A stretch of 64,000 bases of DNA from Dendrobium chrysotoxum (lineage: Eukaryota > Streptophyta > Magnoliopsida > Asparagales > Orchidaceae), in assembly GCA_019925795.1 (NCBI GenBank), contig CM034305.1, forward strand, positions 57,214,573 through 57,278,572, written 5' to 3'. Positions 40,780 to 50,494 of the stretch are shown here, piece by piece (the first letter of the stretch is position 1; every line of letters begins with the position of its first letter). Under the pieces are notes generated by a model that ran no database searches, was not told the origin of the DNA, and was given only the letters and a program-made list of their open reading frames with translations. Position numbers and translations under genes: made by a program.

Positions 40780-41700
40780 TTTTTGCAAATTATTGAACCA
40801 ACTTTAAAATTATCTTATTCAGGTTGTTCATCTTTATCAAAAGAATAAGATTTGCTGATTTTAAAGATTTCGAAAGGAAGACAAATTACAAAAATCAAAA
40901 GATGCGTAATATCGGCAAAAATGGAAGGATACATAAAGTTTATCAAAAATCAAAAGATGCGCAATGTCGCCAAAAATAAATGGATACAAAGTGTATCAAA
41001 AATTAAAAGATGCGCAAAGGGAACCAAAATGAAAAGAGGCACAAAATGAGCCCACAAAAAGTTAGCTTCCCTTCTTATAAATCTCTAAAGTTTAGAAAAC
41101 TCATGTATTTTTGATAAATTCGTTACTTGAGCTTGAAAATCAAGATTTTTGATTCATTACTTTGCATTAATCTTCTATTAGATATATTTTATGAAAGGAG
41201 TTTTGAAAGATTTTTATTTCATTATCTAATTTGTTCCTTGATTTAGATATTATCTTAAAAAGTTTTTTAACCTTTTTAAAACCTGAGCTTGGATTGATAA
41301 TTTTTGAATCTCTAACCTTTTTGGGTTATGAGTAGTCAATTCATATCTTACTAAGCTTTTGGATAAAATCAAGAGGTGACTTTCTCATTACAAGAAAATT
41401 CTTGATATTTCAAAATATTTTTTTAACCAGATCAAGGACCATGTTTGATCTTTTAATCTATTTTTTTATTTTATTTTTCTATGCTCCTCTTTTTTTTGAT
41501 AATGTCAAAGGGGGAGAACGTACTGTTGTATTTATGAAGTTTATTTTTAATTATTGTATATGTGTAGTTTTTTTTTAATTAAAAAAAAGGTTTCTCTCTA
41601 TTTTAAAAAGTCTTTTCTTAGTGAGGGGGAGATTAGGAGAAAATGCTTTTTGTTTGCAAATTCAACAAGTAATGTTTGCCATCTTCAAAAAGGGGGAGAT
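40780..41700 (+). repeat. 3' internal segment of the copia element, first copy
   Basis: About 920 bp nearly identical to 43780-44723, both running into an LTR start. It contains three imperfect units of about 58 bp (AAAAGATGCGCAATGTCGCC...GGATACA...GTGTATCAAAA, 40890-41047) and three GGGGGAGA tracts (41509-41517, 41626-41633, 41691-41700). It is typical of the 3' non-coding region of SIRE-like elements, where the last tract is the polypurine primer. Confidence 0.85.
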
Positions 41701-41850
41701 TGTTACGACTCGAGCTCACGAGTTCTTCTTTTGATGATAACAAGTATTATGGCTCACATCTTCTAATATTTAGAATATATATTTATTTGTGTGTATACTA
41801 ACATTTCAGGAAATAACATGCACCATCCAACAAGGAATCAAGGCTCAAGA
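41701..41850 (+). repeat. Internal LTR fragment (first 150 bp)
   Basis: TGTTACGACTCGAGCTCACG onwards matches the start of the other two LTR copies and follows a polypurine tract. It breaks off at AAGGCTCAAGAA, where gag coding sequence begins. It is therefore a truncated 3' LTR trapped inside the element. Confidence 0.88.
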
Positions 41851-42755
41851 ATAAGGGTAAGTCCAGTAAAAATTTTAAAGGTTCATCTGATACTATTTAT
41901 TTTGAATGCAGAAAGCCTAGACACATTAAGGCTGATTGTCCTACACTTAAAGCTCACCCAAGCAAAGAGAAGGGTGAGGAGAAACCCAAGTTCAGGAACG
42001 ATAAGAAGCGGATTCAAAAGTTGTTCTAGGCAGATTCTGCATCTGACTCTTCTGAGACTGAAGCTGAAGAGGAGGAAACCAACTTGTGTCTGATGGCTGA
42101 TGATCATCTTGATCAGTCTGATCAAGAAGAGATATGTGAGCTTACTTATAATCAATTACTAGAAGTTTTTGAGAAAATTCATTCATCTTATAGAAAACTT
42201 AAGAAATTGCATGCTAGCTTGAAATTGGATTTCTTAACCTTGCAAAAAGAGCATGATTATGTAGTTAAAGATCATTCTACACTTGATAGCAATCACATGT
42301 CTTTACTTGATGAATTGAACAAAAAGTATTCTGATCTGATTACTGAGCATGATTCATTGAAAGCGTCGCATGTTGATTTAGAAAGAGCTTTTAAAGAATT
42401 AGACAACATGGCATGTAATGTGGAGAGTAGTAAGGGAGCATTGAACTTTGAAATTGCAAGTCTTAAAAAGGAGAATAAATTTCTAAAAGTAAAAATTAGT
42501 GCTTTCGAGAAAAATAAAATACCTCCTACTTTTGCACAATTTTATCCATCTCCACCTTTTGAAGAATCTGTTTCAAAATCATCAAAGCATGTTTCATACA
42601 AACCTAGGAAGAGGCACTATCACCGACGTAGATTAGTTAACCCTTTTCCTAGTGTTAGATATTTTTCTTATGGCATGTTAGGACACATCTCCCACACTTG
42701 CACTGTTCACCATAGTACACATTGGGTGTGGAGGCTCAAATTGCCTGTTTCATAG
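41850..42755 (+). pseudogene. gag: copia gag C-terminal part with coiled coil
   Basis: It starts at the zinc knuckle (YFECRKPRHIKADCPTLKAH), has one shift or stop near 42020-42080, then an open frame 42084-42755. This carries an acidic segment (LMADDHLDQSDQEE), about 120 residues of heptad-rich coiled coil (SSYRKLKKLHASLKLDFLTL, then KKYSDLITEHDSLKASHVDL) and a second degenerate knuckle (YGMLGHISHTCTVH). Such a long coiled-coil extension after the knuckle is characteristic of SIRE/Maximus gag. Confidence 0.85.
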
Positions 42756-42841
42756 CACAGCACACATGCATTATATTCTTCTTTTCATAAGAAGGAACCC
42801 AAACAGGGGGTTCATAAATCTGATATTTAATGATTTTATAG

Positions 42842-43706
42842 GTGTACTCTCACACAAGATCTCGTGAGAGTATGTGGTACCTGGACAGTAGATGTTTAAG
42901 ACACATGACTGGAGATGCAAATCAGTTCATTTCGCTGGAGGCCAGGGCTGGAGACAAGGTTACACTTGGAGATAACACCACCAGGAGGGTGGTAGGATCA
43001 GGTATAATTGGTGATTCAAAGAATTTCATGATTGACAATATTTTACTTGTAGATGGATTGAAACACAACCTACTGAGCATCAGTCAACTCTATGACAAAG
43101 GATACAACATTAAATTCGTGCCCACTTGTTGTATTTTAATCTTAAATGATAAAATTATTTTGCAGGGATAAAGGATCAATAATATCTATATGCTGGATGT
43201 AAGTTACTTTAAAATTGATATTTCAATTTGCTTAAAAATTACTGCTGATGAGTCTTGGTTGTGGCACAGGAGATTATGTCATGCCAGTATGAAAACCCTT
43301 AGGAGAGTCACCCAAAAGGACTTAGTTAGAGGTGTCCCCAAGCTTAAGTTCACTAAGGACCACCTGTGTGATGCCTGTCAATTAGGGAAGCAAGTCTAGT
43401 CCTCCTTTCACTCTGTTAAGGACATTAGCACCTCTAGACCTTTAGAAGTCCTTCACATAGATCTCTTTGGACAAATTAGCACTGCCAACTTAGGGGGAAA
43501 GTCTATGGTTTTGTGATTGTTAATGATTACTCGAGGTTCACTTGGATTAAATTTCTGTCACATAAATTTGAGTCATTTGAGGAATTTAAGTCTTTTTCCA
43601 CTTGGATTCAGAGGAAGTTAGGTTGTGAGATCCTGACTATTCATAGTGATCATGGTGGAGAGTTTAAAAATATGAAGTTTCAAACTTTAAAGAAACTTTT
43701 TCATCT
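42842..43706 (+). pseudogene. pol: copia protease and partial integrase
   Basis: The protease motif is altered (WYLDSRCLRHMTG, against the family DSGCSRHMTG), so the active-site glycine is lost. Then come LVDGLKHNLLSISQLYDKGY, a stop at 43169, and the pre-integrase zinc region (WLWHRRLCHASM...LCDACQLGK). A stop at 43397 and a shift near 43500 precede the integrase start (HIDLFGQISTANLGG, NDYSRFTWIKFL, HSDHGGEFKN). Homology ends at about 43690, before the catalytic glutamate. The rest of integrase, RT and RNase H are deleted, and the 3' segment follows directly. Confidence 0.88.
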
Positions 43707-43779
43707 CTGAACATCTATTTTAAATTATAAATTAGTTTTTGAAATTAAAACTTTTTTCATCTCCCAATATTTTATCTAT

Positions 43780-44723
43780 CTCATAAAAATCTTTTGCAAA
43801 TTATTTAACCACCTTCAAAATTATCTTATTCAGGTTGTTCGTCTTTATCAAAAGAATAAGATTTGCTAATTTTAAAGATTTAGAAAGGAAGGCAAATTAC
43901 AAAAATCAAAAGATGCGCAATGTCGCCAAAAATGGAAGGATACAAAAAGTGTATCAAAAATCAAAGGATGCATAATGTCGCTAAAAATAAATGGATACAC
44001 AAAGTGTATTAAAAATTAAAAGATGCGTAAAGGACGTCAAAATGAAAAGAGTCACAAAATAAGCCCACAAAAAGTTAGCTTCCCTTCTTATAAATCTCTA
44101 AAGTTTTAAAAACCCATGTCTTTTTGATAAATTCGTTGCTTGAGCTCGAAAATTAAGATTTTTGATTTATTACTTTGCATTAATCTTCTATTAGATATAT
44201 TTCATGAAAGAAGTTTTAAAAGATTTTTGTTTCCTTATCTAATTTGTTCATTGATTTAGATATTGTCTTAAAAAGTTTTTTAGCCTTTTTAAAACCTAAG
44301 CTTGGATTGATAATTTCTGAATCTCTAACCTTTCTCGGTTATGAGTAGTCAATTCATACCTTACTAAGCTTTTGGATAAAATCAAGAGGTAACTTTCTCA
44401 TTACAAGATAATTCTTGATATTTTAAAATATTTTTTTTAAAATTTTTTTTAACTAGATCAGGGACCGTGTTTGATCTTTTAGTCTATTATTTTATTTTAT
44501 TTTTTTATGCTCCTCTTCTTTTTGATAATGTCAAAGGGGGAGAACGTACTGTTGTATTTATGAAGTTTTTTTTGAATTGTTGTATTTGTGTAGTTTTTTT
44601 AAATAAAAAAAGGTTTCTCCCTATTTTAAAAAGTCTTTTCTTAGTGAGGGGGAGATTAGGAGAAAATACTTTTTGTTTGCAAATTGAACCAGTAATATTT
44701 ACCATCATCAAAAAGGGGGAGAT
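43780..44723 (+). repeat. 3' internal segment of the copia element, second copy
   Basis: Same content and order as 40780-41700, including the 58-bp units (43900-44060) and GGGGGAGA tracts. It ends AAAGGGGGAGAT (44712-44723), the polypurine tract of the 3' LTR. Confidence 0.85.
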
Positions 44724-46213
44724 TATTACGACTCGGGCTCACGAGTTCTTGTTTTGATGATAACAAATATTATGGCTCACATCTCCTAATATTTGGAGTG
44801 TATATTTATTTATGTGTATACTAGCATTTAAGGAAACAACATACACCATCCAACAAACAATCAAGGCTCAAGAACGGGTAGAATAGGTTATGATGTGTGA
44901 TTCTTATAATTCTCATTTGATGTACTTTTGATTTTTTGAGTCAAGTCCTGTAAGGGTGTATGCTTGCTTGTGATCTTGTACACACATTCTCAGGGAGAGT
45001 GAGATCTATCAAAACTAGAAGTTCAACTTTTGAATAAATCATACTGGATGATCTGTTCATTGAACTAATCATACTGGATGATCTGTTCATTGAACTAATC
45101 ATCCTGGACGATATTTATATCATCCTGGATGATCCAATATAATCTTAAAATCCTAGCCGCCATAATAATTTAGGTAAGATTTTAAGTTCAGTTTTTGGTC
45201 TAATCATCCAGGATGATCCATATCTTACTGGACGATCTATGATAATGTTGCCTAAATTAATCCTATGATTAGTCAATTAAATCTGCTTAATTTGATATTC
45301 TAATCATTGTGGATGATCTTATAATCGTCCTGGACGATTAGTGCAAATTTGAACATATCGTCTAGGTGATCGTCCAAGTGATCGTCCTGGACTATCAGGT
45401 CAAATTCTGCACATCGTTCTGGATGATCCTGCGATCGTCCTGGATAATTTTTGTGGCAGAATTGAGTTTTTAGGGTTTTCTAAAGCCGTCTTTTGGAGCA
45501 CATCATCCTGGACGATCTTTGCTGCTAGAATTGATTTGGAAGGGTTTTTGGAGCTCTCTTTTTAAGATTTTTCAAGGCACTTGATAGGTGTCTTTGGCAT
45601 CCATTGAGGCTTCATTTTTTCTGGAAAAAACTTGAAGAGAGAGCTTGAAAGTGAGTGAGGAAAGGGTGGAGTTTGAGAGGGAGAAGAGCCTTGAAAGGGG
45701 GATTTTCGAGGGAGTGTGAGAGGGTTTACACGGTTGCTCCAGCAAGCTTGCACCTAAGTGCCATTAGATTCAAGGGTTGTCTCGAAGGAAGTTTTGGAAA
45801 GAAGAAGATCTCTTTGGTGTCGAAGGACCCGGCTACTCCGCCGCACCGGGGAAGGTGGAAGTGATTTTGTATGGGCTTCTCTGCCTAGCTGTGGGGGCTA
45901 AAGGAGAGTCACTAAAGGTGTAGTGCAATACCTGGAGGGTGCCTCCCGGGAGTGGACGTAGGTCAGGTTGGACCGAACCACTGTAAATCTGGTGTGTTCT
46001 TTCTGATTATTTTCTGCATTTTATTTTACTGCGATTAACTACTTGGGTGAAATCTGTGATTGATCTTTTTATTATTGATTTAATTTATTTTTGCTGCAAG
46101 ATATAAAAAGGTTTTTCTTTTTATTGAAAGAAGTTTTTAAATATCCAATTCTCCCCCTCTTGGTTAGCCTCGGGACTAGTTCACAAGGGCTTAACATCCC
46201 TTTTGAACTTTCA
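44724..46213 (+). repeat. 3' LTR, about 1490 bp
   Basis: It starts TATTACGACTCGGG (TG changed to TA) after the polypurine tract and ends TTTTGAACTTTCA before CAAAT. It contains an array of ATCRTCCTGGAYGAT palindromes (45038-45517). A GC-richer middle (45600-45990) holds open frames of 63-69 codons without a family. A TTCTCCCCCTCTTGG stretch near the end is typical of SIRE-like LTRs. Confidence 0.85.
45038..45517. promoter_or_regulatory. Array of about 14 palindromic ATCGTCCTGGACGAT motifs in the LTR
   Basis: Units lie at 45038, 45068, 45098, 45119, 45203, 45222, 45303, 45324, 45357, 45369, 45381, 45413, 45434 and 45502. Each is 15-16 bp and close to ATC[A/G]TCC[T/A]GGA[C/T]GATC, a near-perfect inverted repeat around CCTGG. 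The spacing is irregular (12-84 bp). It lies upstream of the likely transcription start of the LTR, as enhancer repeats do in other plant LTRs. The regulatory role is inference. Confidence 0.6.
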
Positions 46214-46342
46214 CAAATAGCCCATTAAATAATGAGTTAAATGAAGAAACTCCCCCATTCACCATTAGGAATCTTGTAATTTGACCCACATATGCGATTA
46301 AATATAAATTATATTTTTGTTAGTCAACTCCAATATTCTCGT

Positions 46343-47111
46343 CAATGGCAGAGCCAAAAATTTTATTCAAGGAGGCGGAGGGGGGGGGGGGGGGGGGGGG
46401 GCTAAATTAAAATACTTTTGTTTTCCATCTTATATGAATGTTAGAATACATTAAAATAGTTATCTATGAGCTTTTGATGGTTCTCATTTAGATTACCTTG
46501 CCCAATTAAGACTACATTTTACTAACCACAAACACCATCTTTGCTATTGGAAAGATATTTGGTAAATATCTTCAAATGAATAACATGAAAGTTAGCATAT
46601 ACAAATTATGATGCACTTATATCCTAGTCGAGGAGGAGTCTCGTTGGATTTATCTCGTCGAGGTGCTTGATTCGACTATAAGCATGTTAGTTTGGAAATA
46701 GTTTAGTCATCCAATTTATGGTTTGAAGTTTTCAAATGCGCTCCGGGTCTTTGATTTGGACTCATTTGGGCTCGGATTGATTTGAATTTGGTGTCATTGC
46801 ATTTGTAATTCTGAGACATTCAGTTTGCCTATAAGTTTGCTGAAATCGGAGTTCGGATGGTCTCCGATTTAATTTCAGAAGTTTCAGACTTGATTTTGCC
46901 TTGAGATTTGTGATCAAGATTAAATTTTTATGACATATCATAGTTTAAGGTATAGATGCACATTTTTGATCTTTTGATGATATTTTATTTTACAATATTT
47001 TGAGTATAATTTGCACATTCTCTTTCTTTCTCTCCCTCTCAAAGGTTAATAGTGCTTTTTTTTTCTAGGGGGGCACGTGCCCCCCCTTGTCCCCCCTTCC
47101 CTCTGCCTATG
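46343..47111. mobile_element. hAT-type non-autonomous element with a G-run, 769 bp
   Basis: TIRs are CAATGGCAGAG (left) and CATAGGCAGAG (right, reverse-complemented). The flanking 8-mers ATTCTCGT (46335-46342) and ATTCTCAT (47112-47119) agree at 7 of 8 positions, the hAT target size. Subterminally there is a run of about 22 G (46379-46400), and on the other side GGGGGGCACGTGCCCCCC. Plant elements with such GGCRGAG...GGGGGC ends are common. About 300 bp inside (46640-46935) match 415-740. No transposase is present. Confidence 0.8.
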
Positions 47112-47119
47112 ATTCTCAT

Positions 47120-47398
47120 TGCAGTATATCAGAGATCCCAAAAAGTATGTGCCTTCCATAAGGATCATTACCATGATATAGAGGGCTGCCAACATCTCTT
47201 ACTTCGATAAGTAACTCATCGAAATAGAAATGTTGAAAGTTTGTAGTTGCCCAAAACGAAAGCATGGCAAAAATATCAGGGATATAAATGAAGTTGCCCT
47301 GACATGGAATCATCTAAATAGTGGGCATTATACTGTAGGGAAATAAATTACCACGCAAATTCGGTGTACAGTCTTTTTTTATGATTGAATGCTATATT
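47120..47398 (-). other. Short stretch with a 65-codon minus frame, unassigned
   Basis: The 47116-47313 minus frame (beginning MIPCQGNFIYIPDIFAMLSF) overlaps the element edge and resembles no family I know. It is likely chance. Confidence 0.25.
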
Positions 47399-47815
47399 GA
47401 GAATAATATATCATCTCGAAGACGGACACAACATTTTGTAATGGATTCAATAACAAAATAAAATTTTAAAAAAATATCATTTCTATAATCAAACACAATC
47501 AAGAGAAAAATATCATCTTGAAAGATGAACATGATATCCTACAAAGTGTTTAAAAAGAGAAATGGATTTTAAAAGTTTTATCATTCTCACAATCAAATTA
47601 AATGATAAGAATATTATATCACCTCGAGAGATGAACATAATATTCTATGAAGGATTTAAAATCAAGAATGATTTTTAAAAAATACACCATTTCAAAAATC
47701 AAATACAGTAAAGAGAATAACATATCATCTGAGAAAATGATGGCGACACTCTACAATGATATTTAAAAATAGAAATGGATTTTGGAAAGATTATCTAAAT
47801 TCCCAGAGATCTTTT
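47399..47815 (+). repeat. 105-bp tandem repeat, 4 degenerate copies
   Basis: Units start at 47399, 47503, 47607 and 47713 (periods 104, 104, 106). Shared text is GAGAATAATATATCATCTCG, GATGAACATGATATTCTACA, AAATGGATTTTAAAA and CATTTCTATAATCAAACACA. It lies at the left of dispersed-repeat copy B. A related unrepeated form is near 58985-59110 in copy C. Confidence 0.7.
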
Positions 47816-50270
47816 GCCTATCTTACAAGAATAAGATAGGATTTATTTTTTTCTAAAGTTATAAGTTCCCCATAAAGGCAATCCCTTATGATTAATTACA
47901 TCCCAAGAGAGGTAAATCTCTTGAGAATACCCTCGATTAAAGTAGTGATGAATATTTTTAGGATTTCAAAGTTTTAGGTAAGGATAAGAAGCTTTAGAAT
48001 TTTCAAAAGGGTTTGGCTTATTATTGAGTTGTTCTTTTCGAGGTCGAAGGAGGAAGAGTAGGGAGCACTAAATTTCTAAGACCACTTAAAAGTGCTCCAA
48101 CCTACCCTATGGTTGGGCTTTAATATTTTAGAATGAGATTTATTTTATTTAAGTTGATATTTTATTAAAAAAATTAAGACTTATATTCCTGATCATCAAA
48201 TCAGGATAATGCCTAGGAGGTGAGAACTTGTGCTATGAATTCAGCCTCAAAACCTGAAACTAAGGTGAGTGACTACAAAGTAGTAACTCAAACCTAATCT
48301 AATAAAATGCAATTGGACTTATATCACTGACACAACCAAGAGTTTAAGAAAGCCCGACTCTTCTTAACTTATAATCCTGTATGGATAGAACTGCCAACTA
48401 AACTCCACCTAGCTCCTTAAAATCATAATGTCTGATCTCATGTAGATGTAAGGTAGGGTAGGATGTTGTTTAATTAAAAATTTTGGACTGACATAAGAAG
48501 TCCTAAATATACTCAAACTATGAATGATAAATTATACTTTTAGCCCTAAAAGCTATTAACATTTTTTTTTTATTTTTTGTGGGTTGTTAATGCAATACGT
48601 GCTAGTTATATGCAAAATTCCATATGATTTGAAAATTTAAAAAATGCTTAAAAATATATTTTATCCTATGGAGAAAGCTCCCTTGAAATAGAACTACACT
48701 CTCATAAGTCGGGTGGTCTGCTTCTACTCGCATGTAGAGAGGTGTCCAAACAAAAAATGTAAGAAAAAAGATATGGACCATGATGGAGGCCATTTACATC
48801 ATTCTAGTTATTTATCTTTCTATGTTATTTAAAGAAATTTCTCTATTTCGAGTAGAAGAATTTTCCTAAACTCTAACGAGACTTAATATCTAGGATATCC
48901 TAGGCAAGCATGTAAGTGTTTGTTGCACACTAGTTATATTTTGTGTAAAATTAGAAAGTTTTAGTGTGTAAATTATGGAGTTTGAGTTGCCAGTCAATGT
49001 CCTGGTGTCGGTTGTTTTATTCCCTTACTAAGGGTTTTAGTTTTCAATTCTGATCAAAGTTGTAATCAAATGTCTTTTACTTTCCTTTTGGGGTTTGACT
49101 TTACGATTAATGACTTAGCATTTATAGTTAAATAGGAAAATAAAATACAACATAAAGTTTGAAAAGTGAAGAAAATATAAGTAAACAACATTTAAAAGCA
49201 TATACACAATATATACAACAAGGTAATATCCTAACCTAAGGATCTAAGACTGGTGTCCTATATGCAATATCAAGTGTGGGCTAGATCATACGAATGGCCA
49301 ACCCTATTATTGGTTTGAGATTTTGATTTTCAATTTTAAAAATGTTTAATTTTTATCTGGGGGTGATTTCAATTTAAATGTTAATGTCTTACGAATTTTA
49401 TTTAGCTTTTAAATGGCTTGTAAAGAAATTTTTACTTTTTGACTCAATATTCATTTACTCTATGTAGACTATTATTTGTTATAATTATATAGGTTTGTAG
49501 AAAGTTATTTCATATTTTTCTAATCTTTATTGGATTTTTAATAAATTTTCTAAATCTTAGTTCAAACAGGGGTTTATTTTCAGACATTAAAAAAAAAAAC
49601 CACGGGTTTAATTAATTTTGATGTGAAAATGAGTAGTTAATTGAAATAATTTAGTTTAATGTTTGTTATGATTTTACGAGTTCATATAAATTTATTTTGT
49701 AATTTTTTTAATTTTAATTTTATTTTTTATAAATTTCTTAAATTCTAAGTATGTTAGGGAATTTGTTAAATTTGAGACGAAGATGAGATATTTGTTGAAA
49801 TATTTATTTAGCTTATTGTTTGTTGTGGTTTTATATATTCATAGAAGTTCATATAGAATTTTTTTGAGTTTTATTAGATTTTAATTGATTACTTATTATT
49901 TCATTGTTCTCTTTCTTTTGATTTTCTCTCCCTTATCATTTTAAATTTAGCTTTATCTTTAAATTTAAACTTATTCAATTTTAGTGTTAGTTTAACTTAA
50001 TAGGTAATATAATTATGTTAGTTTTATTTATGCTACTTAGTTTTTTTTTTGGGTTCAAGTTGGTTTTATACTTAATGTAGTATTGAGGGTTATTTAAATA
50101 TGATATGAATTAAATGTGAAGTAAAGTCTAATCTGGTTATTTTTGTCATTTAAGTATATATTGTTAGTTTATTTCTTATTAATAACTTGTTAGTTCACTT
50201 GATTCTTAGAGGTGATTTGTGTAGGTTAGATGAATTAAGTGTCTGAATATGTAGATGATTGGAGAGTCAA
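47816..50270 (+). repeat. AT-rich dispersed repeat family, copy B
   Basis: Bases 47816-47960 (AATAAGATAGGATTTATTTTT, TTAATTACATCCCAAGAGAGG, GAGAATACCCTCGATTAAA) match 59205-59330 of copy C (AATCTAAGATAGGGTTTATTT, AATTACATCTCCTAAGAG, GAGAATACTCTCGATTAAA). Bases 49290-50260 match the AT tract of copy A (15190-16250). No coding sequence is present. A 48602-48793 minus frame is not assigned. Confidence 0.5.
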
Positions 50271-50494
50271 AACTAACCTATTAGGTGGCTATGATGCCCC
50301 CATGAAGATCTCACTGTTCCATCGTTCCAGGTTCGTCATTTCCCTTAGCCTACTTAGTCGAGTGCCGATCAAATGATCCTTATTAGCAACCATGGGATAT
50401 CTCATCCAAGGAAACCTCATAGACTAAGGGGTTGGGGACCTAATCCTAGGTTGACAAATGAGGAAGTGCATATGATTATGGATAGTGCACCTAT

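Larger units (their letters stand above)
39401..46213 (+). mobile_element. Rearranged SIRE-like Ty1/copia element
   Basis: The outer ends are TGTTACGACT (39401) and GAACTTTCA (46213), with the perfect duplication CAAAT at 39396-39400 and 46214-46218. The parts, left to right, are: 217 bp of 5' LTR; an inverted gag block (-); a 3' internal segment plus 150 bp of LTR start; gag C-terminus, protease and part of integrase (+); a second 3' internal segment; and a complete 3' LTR. RT, RNase H and the PBS are absent. The GGGGGAGA-rich 3' segment and long coiled-coil gag extension fit the SIRE/Maximus branch. The element cannot move by itself. Confidence 0.85.
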
